A DNA stretch of 64,000 bases from Plenodomus lindquistii (lineage: Eukaryota > Ascomycota > Dothideomycetes > Pleosporales > Leptosphaeriaceae): positions 1,798,001-1,862,000 of the forward strand of contig JANUWI010000003.1 in assembly GCA_025504975.1 (NCBI GenBank), written 5' to 3'. Below the pieces are notes generated by a model. It was not told the origin of the DNA. It saw nothing but the letters and a program-made list of their open reading frames with translations, and did not search any database. The position numbers and the translations under genes were made by a program. Below, piece after piece: positions 1 to 11,082 of the stretch (its first letter is position 1; the number at the start of each line of letters is the position of its first letter).

Positions 1-658
1 AGGGGCGCACGGACTATTACCCCTGTATATCTCGCTTAATGCTTCTTACTCAGCCTGTATCCATATCCGGGATATATCCTATACAAAACTGTATATCCGG
101 TATATCCAAGTATTTTTGGTCTGTATCCCGGATACAGACCGACCCTACTCAACACATACAACGCATACAACACCCAATTCGCCATCATACCCGATGTTAC
201 ACCGCATGTCATCATCCCGCTTATCCCATTTCAAGAGCTCGTGCGTGGTCGAATGCAATGCGAGTGCGGCACCGAGTGTGGTATTCGTGCGCCATTGCAC
301 CATTGAACTGGGTTCACGTAGCGGGGGTTACATTGTGTGTTCGGGTTGTTGGGGGTTTGGAGGATGGAGACTGGGAATGTGGAAGGGCATTGTTAGAAGT
401 CAATTTTACAATGTTGTAAGATTGATTACATTTTGGTGTGTTCGACTTTGCGACTTGGGCTTGGAGACGGGTGTTAGCTTTCCGCACAGCGTGCAGTTTC
501 CCCGCTTGTGAGGTTATACAACATAATTGACATTGATCACTGCATGTGCATGAATGCAATGCAATGCAGTAAGCGAGCTGAAAGGTCTGCAGTATGACAT
601 TACACATTCCGACTCCCTATCCATCAAAGTCATCTATTGTTCAGCATACAACAAAAGA
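1..658. other. No supported gene
   Basis: Apart from the palindromes in the first 150 bases nothing coding is supported. The open frames here overlap each other on both strands, have no recognisable domain and show no splice-linked continuation. Confidence 0.6.
118..140. repeat. Perfect 11-bp-arm palindrome
   Basis: The arm GGTCTGTATCC (118-128) is followed by one base (129) and its exact reverse complement (130-140). A shorter palindrome of the same core, ATATCC-G-GGATAT, lies at 63-75, and a third, imperfect copy is near 91-105. The core TATCC(N)GGATA recurs with dyad symmetry, as expected of a dimeric protein site or a decayed repeat. Function is unknown. Confidence 0.7.
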
Positions 659-2029
659 TTAAGCAGCAGATGCCTGATGAGCCATCCCATCGCTCCAATA
701 CTCCGGCCCAGTGATAGACTCCCGTTGTGAAGACGTCGTCGGACTGTACATGAAATCTTGCTCGTCGCCAGAGTCAGACTCTTCATCCAGGAGCCCAGTG
801 GCGTATACCGCATCCAAATGTTCTTGGTTGATGATATGCTGAACGTAATGATCTCGTGCGCTGGGTTGCCCGCCGAATCCAAGCTGAAGCCCGAGCAACG
901 ATGGGGTATTGCTATCGGGTAATGAGATGTCGTTGTCGTCGTCGTTATCGAGAAGTGGTACGAGATTGGGGGTGAGGTAGACGGAGTCTGTGGTTGATGT
1001 TGCGGGCGAAGTGTATTCGGTGTGTCTGGACGGTGTTGTAAGTGCCGTGTACAAAACAAAAGGCAAGTTCCTGAGAAAGTCGAAAGCCAACATCAGCTTG
1101 TCCGTGGTTGATCGTCCCTTGGCGAGGGTCCAGGATAACAAGGCGTAGTCGTACAAACGGTTTTTAACGCCGTTGATGTATATTCGTCCTAGAATCGTTC
1201 CCCAAAGCTGCCAAATGCAAAGTCTAAGGCGTTGTCCAAATTTTGCAACGACTAATCTCAGAGCCGCACTGACAAGTACTGGCAGTCGGTGGCGCAGCAT
1301 GCTCGAAAGGTCGAAAAGTCTCATGATTACAATGGCGAGGAACTTGGCGACAGCCAACACCCAGTAGAAGCACATGGCGGCAACAAAATGGGCGATGACC
1401 GATGCCCAGTAAACGTACAAGATGACGAGGAATGTTGAGGTAGCCTATACCCATGCGAGGCCGATGACGAGACACGCTCGCAGCCAGACGACTAGGGGCA
1501 TAATGTCGTACTTGCAAATTCGAGTAGAGATTGTTTCAACACGCCTATCTCTTATTCCTCTCGTTCGTCTTACCTTTCGGCACTCCCTCAAAGCCAGACT
1601 CTTTTGTAACCACCAGCTCGACAATGTCGCGCAGCGCCTTGTCAGCTTGATCGAAAACCGGACCGCGATCAGGGTACCGAAAATGCAAGTGGAGCAGTCC
1701 GAGCAATTCGCTGTTGTCTTGTGGGCGAAACGAGATAGCGCTTCGGTGGTTCGAAGCGCTCGTCTTGGTAGTTTGTTTGGGATTGAACTCGAAGTATTTG
1801 TAGGGATTAGTCCTGCCGCAGCTTCGAGCTTGTTGAGCGCACACTGGCGAACAGGAGCGAACGCGTGTGAAAGCGTGATCGGACAGTAAATATGGTATGA
1901 TGACTTGGAAATTTGAAATGGGATGAGACACGAGCGAGTCGTGGGTGCGGCAGCTGTTGAGATGCTCTTGATGTAATGGTGTAAGTAAGAAGAAGGTCGC
2001 GATCTAAGTGTCACTATCGTGAACGACAT
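659..2029 (-). CDS. Hypothetical membrane protein, exon structure unresolved
   Basis: Not recognised. The 3' part (about 659-1444) is an open frame with a strongly hydrophobic N-terminal stretch, a basic middle and an acidic Ser/Thr-rich C-terminus. Upstream, an exon ending at 1574 has a clear donor (AAAG|GTAAGACG). It can splice to an acceptor giving a second hydrophobic stretch (VVWLRACLVIGLAW) in the same frame as the 3' part, but a TAG at 1445-1447 separates them. Either a roughly 100-nt in-frame intron (GTATAG...CCAAG) removes the TAG, or the gene is broken. The first in-frame ATG of the 3' part is at 1375. The 5' end is uncertain; an ATG at 2029 lies only 19 bp below the MSH1 stop. Coordinates are outer limits. 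Confidence 0.4.
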
Positions 2030-2048
2030 GGTGCGGCTTCTACGTTCG

Positions 2049-5000
2049 CTACTTTGAGACAGAAGGTTTGAGTCGCTTCAACACTTGCGCGGCAGTGACG
2101 ATGGCTTCTTCGGGAAGGCCTATATCATATTAGCACAACTGGGGTAGGTGCAAACAAAAGACTACACTTACCAGCAACCCGCGCAACTTTCAGAGCATGA
2201 CTCTCCCGATTAACGCCCTTTCGCAGTCGATGCACATACGAGAACCTACCGTTTGGCTCTTCAAGCACATCATTGCAATAGCAACCCAGCTTCTCAAAGT
2301 CCTTCGTCATGTCGGTGAGTGCATGAAAGTGCGTAGCAAAGAGCGTGCGGCATTGGTTGACGTGATAGAGATGGTGCAGGCAGGCATAGCTGACGGCGAT
2401 GCCGTCTTCTGGTGTAGTTCCTCGCCCGACTTCGTCCATGATGACAAACGAGCGGGGCGTGGCTTCTTTGAGAATCTGTGCAGTCTCCAGCATCTCCACC
2501 ATGAATGTAGACTGATCTTGATAAAGATTGTCCGCTGAACCAACACGACTGAAGATCTTATCGACCAGTCCAATCTCTGCGTACTCTGCAGGCACAAAGG
2601 AGCCAGTTTGCGCCAGAATCGAGATGAGCGCATTCTGTCGAAGGTACGTGCTTTTACCAGCCATATTTGGTCCGGTGATGAGCCATATGCGTTCCTCTTC
2701 ACCAAGCTGGCAGTCGTTAGGTGCGAATCTGCGTCCTTGTTCACCCAGCCCGGCCTCTACGACCGGATGGCGGCCGCCCACAATGTTGTGATTTGGCTCA
2801 GCACTCAGTATTGGTCGTACAAAATTCTTGTTCATAGCGAGTAGAGCAAAGGCACATGCAACATCGAGCTCGTCAAGAACGGCGGCGTTCCTGCGCAGCT
2901 TGACAAGACACCGAATGACTTCCTCACGAAGCTCGCCTAGAACGCGCTGTTCCTCATTGCGAATGCGATATCTTGTTTCGTCCATCTGAGCTCCTAGCTG
3001 GGTCCACTCTGGAATTTGGAATGAGCGTGTCGATTTGCTGGTAGTCAGACTCTTGGGGTAATGAGCTGTAACACGAGACACATCTTTGCCTTTGACATGC
3101 GCAATGTGCGCAAGATTTGGCGTCCACTTGAGCACGAGGCTTTCGGTACCCATGGTCTTCCGGAGGTCGCTCTCCAGCTCCTGCTTCCGTTCGCCCATGG
3201 ATTCCAATGTGCTATGCAGACGTTCCAGAGTCGAGCTTGCGTTTCTCTTCATGATGTGCACATCTTCACGACCGTCTGTTGCGCTCTTGAAACTTCCAAC
3301 AATCATGTGGGGTTTTGGCTGAATGCGTTTGGGCATGGTTTTGAGATCTTCTTCTCCAGCTTCGCGTCCAAGCACGTCTTGGGCCAAGTCTGACATTTCG
3401 CTTGCTTCTTCATCCTCTATGCGATGGTACTCTGAGAGTCCCTCCTCATCAATGGAATTCTGGATCCGCTGTGCGAGTTCGAGTGGATGTGTTACATCAA
3501 TTCTCCGTACCAGGGTCTGAATGCAGCTCTGCCTCTGTGTTCCTGTCGCAGTTCTTGTAGAGCCATTGGAGGTGGCCGCCCTTGATGCTGCATGCTCACC
3601 AAGGACATCGCAAATGTGCGAAGTAGTAAAAATGGTCTTTGAAAGCTCCATGAGATCATCTGCGTCACCGCGACCGTAAGTGAACTTGGTGACGAGTCGC
3701 AGGGAGTCAAAGGTCTGTTCGAGCAGGGCCACAACATCCTGCCGCAGTTGTGGGTACTGCATCATTTCCTCGACCAGATCCAGCCTGTCATTGATAGTAG
3801 ACAACGACATTGACGGTGCAGCTGGGACAGGTCAGTATGAGGTTGTAACGAGTCCCACTGTACTTACACAACCGCTGAGTGAGCAGCCTCGTCCCACTCT
3901 TGGTCACCGTCATCTTCAGAGAGTGCAATAGACTCCCTTCATATGTGCCGTCGCGGATAGTAGTGCGAATCTCAAGAGCTCGCAAGCTGTTCTTGTCAAT
4001 GTTCATATGCTCCTCCGCTTGGTGTCTTACTGGAGCCTGAAGACGAGTCCTGGACCCAAGCAGTTGATGTCTGACGTAATGCAAAAGAGAGCCACCCGCC
4101 GCAACCTCGCTCGGAGAGAAATCTGCGGTATCAAAGTCTTCCACCACATCTTCCAACATTGGTACCCAGTCTTTGACGGTAAGAGGTGTCTCGGAAGGCT
4201 CTTGGAACGTAATCACATGACCGTCTTCTTGCAGTATCGACACAATATGAGAATGATCCTGATCCTCAAAGATGCTGTCCAGTACAATCTCCCTCGGCTT
4301 GATGCGAGCCACGGCTGAAGGCAATGATGCGATATCTGTGCTCTGGGTAAGAAAATCGCCGCTAGACAAGTCGATCCAAGCCAGACCAACTTCTGTTCGT
4401 GGCAAGTTGAGAACAGAAGATACGCTGGAGCTACCAGGGCTCTCTTTGACTGCCTTCTCCTTCTCAAGCACATTGGGGTTGACGTGGATGCTGAGAAGGT
4501 AGTTGTTTTCCCAAGGATCCATAAAATGCTCATCAATGAGCGTACCAGGTGTGATGATGCGAGTCACACGTCTGGTGTATTGAGGCTCGCCCCTGGATCT
4601 GGTCGGGGCGTCATTGAGAAACTCATCACTGATGGCAACATGCTTGTTGAGATCTTGGACGAGAATCTTGAGGTACCGATCCAGCTGGTAAGCAGGGAAG
4701 CCAGCCTATGAGTATCAGTGTTTGTACAAGACAAGAACCAGTTGTTCCACATACCATGGATACTGCTGGCTTCTTACTGCCCTTGAGAGCTTTTCGCTTT
4801 GACTTCTTGAGGTTCAAGAGTGGAGCAAACTCGTCTGCATGTTCAAAATAGAGCTAAGATTGTCAGCTCAGTGTATGGTCTGGGTTATTCACTTACCTCG
4901 TAAAACCCACCCACTCGTGTGACTACGACGCAGTGGCTAAACTTGAGCATGTTGTTGCGCACTTGCTGCAGCAATGGAGGGTACTCTGGCTCCACATCTT

Positions 5001-5268
5001 CTTGGGACGGCAGAGCACTACCACCGAGAGCTCCTTGGGGAAGTTCATCAATGGCCAGAGTAGCCTTCTTCTTCGCTCCCCGCTGTTGATGCACTCGATG
5101 CCATGCTGAGATTAGCTGCTGTGCCGCACGTGGCTTCGCGCCTGTTCGCGTTCGTGCTAAACATGGAGGGCGAAGCGATGTGATGTGTACTTGACGCGAC
5201 ACCACGGCAGTGTAAACAGTTTGTGAATGTCTCCGACGCGCTAAAATCTGCGCATGTCTGAGCAGCAT
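2049..5268 (-). CDS. MSH1: Mitochondrial DNA mismatch repair protein MSH1
   Basis: MutS homologue acting in mitochondrial DNA maintenance. The exons join in frame: 5268-4897, 4853-4755, 4705-3868, 3821-2172 and 2119-2049, with introns of 43-52 nt, giving 1009 residues. The N-terminus is basic and Arg-rich with few acids, as in a mitochondrial presequence, so the ATG at 5268 was chosen over the longer frame. Mismatch-recognition motif GGFYE sits at the end of exon 1. The connector/lever region follows, then the C-terminal ATPase with Walker A TGPNMAGKST and DEVGRGT. The last 24 residues come from a 71-nt exon. It is divergent from HEM12 across a 212-bp spacer. Family assignment is firm; the mitochondrial form is inferred from presequence and overall architecture. 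Confidence 0.93.
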
Positions 5269-5480
5269 TTCTGCGTTCCTGATCAGATAAGTTTCGAGGC
5301 GTGGTAGGCGCGACGGTAGTCCTGCAAGGTACGCGTCTCGATGGGGTTTAGCCACAACGGCAAGAGTGGGCCGCGGCTGGCTCGCGGGGTATTCGGAATT
5401 TATTCCATTGACGTATTCCGAGCCTGCCACTGTAAGCATAAGCTTACGACTTCGTACACCGCTCCCTTTACATAGCAGAA
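5269..5480. promoter_or_regulatory. Shared MSH1/HEM12 divergent promoter
   Basis: Only 212 bp separate the chosen MSH1 start codon (minus strand) from the HEM12 start codon (plus strand), so both promoters and 5' leaders must lie here. The MSH1 frame stays open further upstream to 5439, which leaves some doubt about its start. No TATA box stands out. Confidence 0.5.
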
Positions 5481-6779
5481 ATGGCGCCCCAATTCGAGCC
5501 TATGAAGAATGATCTCATTCTGCGGACAGCGAGGGGTAAGGAAGTCATTCGTCGTCATCATTGAAGAAGACAAACTGACAGCCATCAGGTGAGAAGGTCG
5601 AGCGTCCGCCCATTTGGGTGATGCGACAAGGTAAGATTCATTCTATTGGATACCTGAAGTATACTGACATCTTCCAGCTGGACGCTATCTTCCCGAGTAC
5701 CACGAGGCAAAGGGCAAAAATGACTTCTTCGAGTGTTGTCGTAGTCCAGAAATCGCCTCCACGCTCACACTGCAACCGATTGAGCGCTATGAAGGCCTCA
5801 TTGATGCCGCCATCATCTTCTCCGACATTCTCGTCATCCCACAGGCCATGGGCATGGAGGTCATCATGGTCGACAAGAAGGGCCCACATTTCCCCGATCC
5901 TCTACAAACACCAGAAGACAAGCAGTACAAAGAGATTCTCGAGAGGGAGGTTGATGTCGCAGAGTCACTAGACTACGTGTACAAGGCCATTACATTGACA
6001 CGGCAGAAGCTGGCTGGCCGGGTACCGCTCATTGGATTCTGCGGCGCGCCGTGGACTCTACTATGCTACATGGTCGAGGGTGGAGGCAGCAAGCTCTTTA
6101 TCCAAACCAAGACTTGGGTGTACAAGTATCCCGAGGAGAGCAAGGCGCTGCTGCAAAAGATTGCCGAGCTCTGCGTCGAGTACCTCGCACTACAAGTACA
6201 GGCTGGAGCACAGGTGAGCGCGCACATGATACCACCTCCTCGACATGGCTGACAACCCGCAGATGATTCAAGTCTTTGACTCTTGGGCGGGTGAGCTATC
6301 ACCAGCATCATTCAAGATCTTTGCTCTCCCATACCTCAACTACATTGCCGACAACCTTCCCGCACGCCTCAAGTCCAAGGGTCTCGAGCCTGTACCCATG
6401 ACCGTCTTCGCCAAAGGAGCTTGGTACGCGCTGCCAGACCTGTTCGAGTCAAACTACAACACGATTGGCCTAGACTGGCTGCACGATCCTGCAGAGGCAT
6501 ACAAGCTCGCGAGAGCAAAGGGCAAGGTTCTACAAGGCAACGCAGACCCAGGTGTACTATACGGCACCAGGGAAGCCATTACCAAGGTCGTGGAGGAAAT
6601 GGTTGCAGGCTTTGGCGGCGGAAAGGAGGGCTGGATTGCAAACCTCGGCCATGGTAAGATAAAGTCGTGTCCTCGTGATTGATCAGAGTGTACTAACAGT
6701 CATAGGCATAACACCATTTGTCAAGCCCGACGATCTAAAGTTCTACTTCCAGGAGATCCATAGATTGACATGCTCATAG
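5481..6779 (+). CDS. HEM12: Uroporphyrinogen decarboxylase
   Basis: Fifth enzyme of haem synthesis; a cytosolic enzyme that decarboxylates the four acetate groups of uroporphyrinogen III to give coproporphyrinogen III. Exons 5481-5535, 5589-5630, 5678-6213, 6263-6653 and 6706-6779 join to 365 residues, the usual family length. The first family signature (PPIWVMRQAGRYLPEY) is assembled across two introns from three exons. The second (IGFCGAPWT) lies in exon 3. The second exon is only 42 nt. The gene ends 28 bp before the convergent FCY1 stop codon, so the two transcripts probably overlap at their 3' ends. Confidence 0.95.
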
Positions 6780-6807
6780 AGAGAGAATGACATGAACAAA
6801 GCGAGGA

Positions 6808-7325
6808 CTAATGGTGTTCCTCGCCAATATCCTCGTTCCACTCCTTTGGCTTCTCTTTTATAAACTTGGCCATTAAATCCTCGCACTCTTGATTCTGCAA
6901 CACGACAACCTCAATACCCTTGCTCTTGAGATGGTCTTCCCCACCAACAAACGTGTTGTTCTCCCCGATGACGACTCTCTTGAGCTTGTACATGACACAA
7001 GCTCCCGTGCACATGTCGCAGGGACTCAGGGTAGTGTACATGGTAGCGCCTTTGTAAGCCTCGGCAGGAAGTCGGCCGGCCGTCTCCAAAGCTGAGATTT
7101 CGGCCTAGCTTACGTCAGATGCGACCAAGGCATTTATTTGTACAGTAGGCAAACATGACATACGTGGAGTGTCGCACTGCCCTTTTGAATGCGCATGTTG
7201 TGTCCGCTGCCAAGAATCTTGCCCTGGGCTGAGACGAGACAGGCGCCAATGGGGACGCCGCCTTCAGTGCTGCCTTTGCGTGCCTCGTCGAGTGCGGCCT
7301 TGAAGCCGGCATCCTCCGAAGACAT
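6808..7325 (-). CDS. FCY1: Cytosine deaminase
   Basis: Zinc-dependent pyrimidine-salvage enzyme that converts cytosine to uracil (and 5-fluorocytosine to 5-fluorouracil). Exons 7325-7164 and 7104-6808 give 152 residues, close to the yeast enzyme. The intron lies exactly before the zinc/catalytic motif, so the HAE motif is made of H from exon 1 and AE from exon 2. The second motif PCDMCTGAC supplies the two Cys ligands. The ending EWNEDIGEEHH matches the family's acidic C-terminal lid. It is convergent with HEM12 and divergent from YDJ1. Confidence 0.93.
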
Positions 7326-8255
7326 GAATATGAGGGTGGTGTTTGGGTAAAGATGGAGTTGTTTGCCAATTACCATGTACAATGCAGAGGACAAGGCATC
7401 CAGGCATTGACTTGAATGCCATTTACATAGTACGCAGGGACTGGAGTCTATCGCCAATCGTGTAGGGATATGCAGCGATAAGGCTTCGCGATCTCGCCCT
7501 TGGCCGATTGGCTTGCCGGTGATTGGTCACGGCGGCGCCCGTTCTCTTGAGGCTCCGCTCCGTTCTGGCAATGCATGCTCTATGAGTTGAGTTGAAAGTG
7601 CAGGCAATTGTTGCAAACTGGTGACTGTAACTGGGATTTCTGGCAAGTCTCACCGGTGAACATGGTGTTGCAGGGTACGCTAAAGTGTTTGCACCGGGTC
7701 AGGCAGCGCTGGGGGCGCTCTCAGCGTGTTGGGCGCGCCATGGAAGGGCATCGAAACGGTTGGAAGTTTCGCTCGCTTCGGCGGTGCCGGTGCATTTGCA
7801 ACGATTCTTGATCCTGGCTATCTACTTTTAAACCAACAAGCGGCTTCGCCCTTTGCCTTTTTGCACAAAAGACGACGGATTTGATACTGCTGCTGCTGCA
7901 AGTCGAGTCTCTCAACGGAACTCGGTGTACCTCAGTTTCTCCCGACAAAATCCATCTGGTAAGCGCCGTTGTTGGGAGTGCCTCTCACTCTCTGCTCGAC
8001 CAGGCTGAGGCTGTGGCTGCGGCTGCGGCTGCGGCTGCTTGGGTGAATGCAACACTTTGGTACCGGGCTTGTCCGCTGACTATATATGCCCTTCTCAGCC
8101 TGCAGTAACTCGCACCTCCATCCTGCACAACCCAACGCACAAACTCGTCGCTACCCATCCTCGACACCGACACAACTTTTGCGACCCCGCCAGCCCCTCG
8201 TCCCCGCCACCACCGCACAACTGCAACTGCAACTGCAACTGCCCGCGCCGCGACC
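7326..8255. promoter_or_regulatory. FCY1/YDJ1 intergenic region with hexamer repeats
   Basis: Divergent spacer of 930 bp without a supported gene. A GGCTGC-type hexamer run lies at about 8008-8039. Four AACTGC units lie at about 8219-8242, ending 14 bases before the YDJ1 start codon and hence probably in its 5' leader. Heat-shock elements were not convincingly identified. Confidence 0.5.
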
Positions 8256-9597
8256 ATGGTAAAAGACCAAAAGTTCTACGACATCCTCGGGGTATGTAGT
8301 CGCCCGCCACAGACACGGCTGCTCTGTTCCAAGCCATTATACTAAACAACCCCCCCCCCAGGTGTCGCCAGACGCGACAGAAGCACAGCTCAAGTCGGCA
8401 TACAAAAAGGGAGCGCTGAAATGGCATCCCGATAAGAACGCACACAACCCCGAAGCCTCGGACAAGTTCAAGGACCTCTCCCACGCCTACGAAGTCCTCT
8501 CCGACCCCCAGAAGCGACAACTGTACGACCAATATGGCGAGGAGGGGCTCGAGCAGGGCGGCGGCGGCGGCGGCATGGCTGCAGAGGACCTGTTTGCGCA
8601 GTTCTTCGGCGGCGGCGGCGGGCCCTTTGGCGGCATGTTTGGCGGCGGCATGGGCGGACAGCGCGAACAAGGCCCCAAGAAGGCGCGCACCATTTCACAC
8701 GTCCACAAGGTCTCGCTCGAGGATGTCTACCGCGGCAAAGTCTCCAAGCTCGCCCTGCAGAAATCCGTCATTTGCCCCAAGTGCCACGGCGTCGGCGGCA
8801 AGGAGGGCGCCGTCAAAAAGTGCGCCGGCTGCGACGGCCGCGGCATGAAGCACATGATGCGCCAAATGGGCCCCATGATCCAGCGCTTCCAGACCGTCTG
8901 CCCAGACTGCCAGGGCGAGGGCGAAATCATCCGCGACAAGGACCGCTGCAAGCAGTGCAACGGCAAGAAGACGATTATCGAGCGCAAGGTCCTGCACGTC
9001 CATGTCGACCGCGGCGTCAAGAGCGGCCACAAGATTGAATTCCGCGGCGAAGGCGACCAGCTCCCCGGCGTCGAGCCCGGCGACGTCGTCTTTGAAATCG
9101 AGCAAAAGCCCCACAACCGCTTCCAGCGCAAAGACGACGACCTCTTCTACCACGCCGAAATCGACCTCCTCACCGCCCTTGCCGGCGGCCAAATCCACAT
9201 TGAGCACCTCGACGAGCGGTGGTTGACCGTCGACATCATCCCCGGCGAGTGCATCAGCCCCGGCGAAGTCAAAGTCATCCGCGGCCAAGGCATGCCCTCA
9301 TTCCGACACCACGACCACGGCAACCTCTACATCCAATTCGACGTCAAGTTCCCCGAGCGTCTGGAAAACGGCGAAGGCGGGCCCTTGTCCCCCGAGCAAA
9401 TCCGCGCCCTAGAGTCTGTTCTTCCCCCCCGCAAGGTTCCCGATTCTCTGCCCCCGCCTGATGCTATGACTGAGGACTTTACGCTCGAGACGGTGGATCC
9501 GACGCGTGAGGCGGGTCGGGCGCGTGGTATGGCGGATGAGGAGGACGACGATGATATGCATCCTGGTGCCGAGAGGGTACAGTGTGCGTCGCAGTAA
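8256..9597 (+). CDS. YDJ1: Type I Hsp40 co-chaperone (Ydj1/Mas5)
   Basis: DnaJ-class partner of cytosolic Hsp70, stimulating its ATPase and assisting folding and import. Exons 8256-8291 and 8362-9597 give 423 residues; the 70-nt intron ends in an 11-base polypyrimidine run. The J domain with HPDKN comes first, then a Gly/Phe-rich linker (about residues 85-115) and a cysteine-rich zinc region with four CxxCxG-type repeats. Two beta-sandwich substrate domains follow. The last four residues are C-A-S-Q, a CaaX box identical to that of yeast Ydj1, so farnesylation and membrane association are expected. GC-rich codon usage creates long meaningless antisense frames across this gene. Confidence 0.95.
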
Positions 9598-10278
9598 ATT
9601 GGCAAAGGAGATGGGGTACATGATGCAAGGAAGGAGGAAAGGGTTCGTAGAAGCAGCAGAAAAGGAAAGAAAGCATGATTCACGAAAGCATGAATGCGAA
9701 TGAACGAACAGACGGGCGGGATGGGGGATATGAATGAGGGGTCTGGAGTGTTTAAGCAGTGTGTTAATGGCCGAGTCGATGGATGCATGTGCATGTGCAA
9801 GTCGAGTATTACACGCATGGCATACAATGCAAGGCAGATACAAGACGTTTTGTTGCTGTCTGAGCATTATTTACCCCCCCCCCCCCCCCGTTCACACTTT
9901 TGTGATGGAATCGAATCGAATGGAATTGGAATTGGAATTGGAATGGGAATGGGAATGGGAAGATGCCATGTCCCTTCTCTTCCCTTCTTCTCTCTGTCCT
10001 TGTCCTTTTGCGAGTTTCTTTTTTTGCTTTTGGAAAAAAAGGAAAGGATATGGGCTTTTTAGACGGACGGGCGGGCGTAGCAAAATGTGTCCCTGCCTTG
10101 CCTGTTCTTCTTCTTCTTTTTCTTCTTCTTCTGGGATTAGTTTTTTTTTTGGTTTTTTTTTTCTCTTTTCAAATATCGGAATGAATGGCATCATCATCAT
10201 CATCATCATCATTGACAACATTGACATCATTGAACATTTATTGATAATTGATTGTATTCGAGGTCCTTGCTTACTTGT

Positions 10279-10330
<52 letters not shown>

Positions 10331-11082
10331 ATACAGCATCTACCAAGCAAGCATCTTCTCTTGCCTGCGTGGTAGAAGTGTCGAGGGTATGTCAGGTTCC
10401 AGTCTGAATATATATATATGTATCTTTTTCTGTCTTGACAAACTTGGCCAGACTTGGAATTTTTTTATTTATTTCACAGTAAAAAATAGTAACACAGTTT
10501 CGATGCTGAGAATGTGTGAGTGTGAGTGTGACCGCGAACGTGAGCATGAGCATGATTCAGCGTGATGGCAAGGCAGAGAGGTTGTGAAAACAAAACTAAA
10601 AAATAATAATAATAATAATAACAATCTTTTATAATTATTGTTTAGTTATTTTTATTTTCCTTGAATATTACCCTTCTATATCTCTATTCTTAAGTTGTAA
10701 TATTAGAACAACAAACTTGAACTTGTTTGCTAGAAAACTTAGTTTTAAATGTAACTAAAAGTAGAAATATAAGTAAAGGGGTTTTAATATACAAGTTGAG
10801 AATAGAGATGGTAAATACTGGCAAAAGGCATTGTTAACGTATATGAAGGATACAAAAAGAAGTTGGCACGACTTTGAAAAATCGTCGAATTTGTCTACTA
10901 TTTGGAAATCTAGAGTGTGTAAAAGCATAGACGCAACATGACTGTCTAAAAGAGAATTCTTTTTGTGTCGTAACAAAGGGAAGAATGGAGAGATTAGGTT
11001 AAAAGAGAGACGAGACGAGACGAGAGAGGTCTTGTGCATGGGGAGGTGGGATATCTGGCTGGGGATGGAGAAGAAGACGGAT
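9598..11082. other. Low-complexity, AT-rich spacer
   Basis: No gene is supported. A C-run lies at about 9873-9889, GAATTG/GAATGG hexamers at 9905-9960, pyrimidine tracts at 10100-10165 and CAT trinucleotides at 10188-10213. A GCTT tetranucleotide array follows at about 10268-10329 and AAT repeats at 10601-10621. The part from about 10570 to 10900 is markedly AT-rich. Frames seen here translate to simple repeats such as LLACLLAC. Confidence 0.7.
10268..10329. repeat. (GCTT)n microsatellite
   Basis: About fifteen uninterrupted copies of the tetranucleotide GCTT (TTGC) are visible. It lies 0.7 kb beyond the YDJ1 stop codon in non-coding DNA and should be length-variable between isolates. Confidence 0.9.

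Noticed and set aside
8695..9288. Long antisense frame across YDJ1 (197 codons, Ala/Asp/Val-rich)
   Set aside because: Shadow of GC-rich codon use on the opposite strand; composition reflects reversed codons, and the sense gene is certain.
10268..10329. Regular short repeat considered as a CRISPR array
   Set aside because: It is a tetranucleotide microsatellite without spacers, in a eukaryotic genome.
9734..10375. 213-codon frame
   Set aside because: Translates simple repeats (poly-Cys/Leu/Ala and Ile/Asp runs); no domain.
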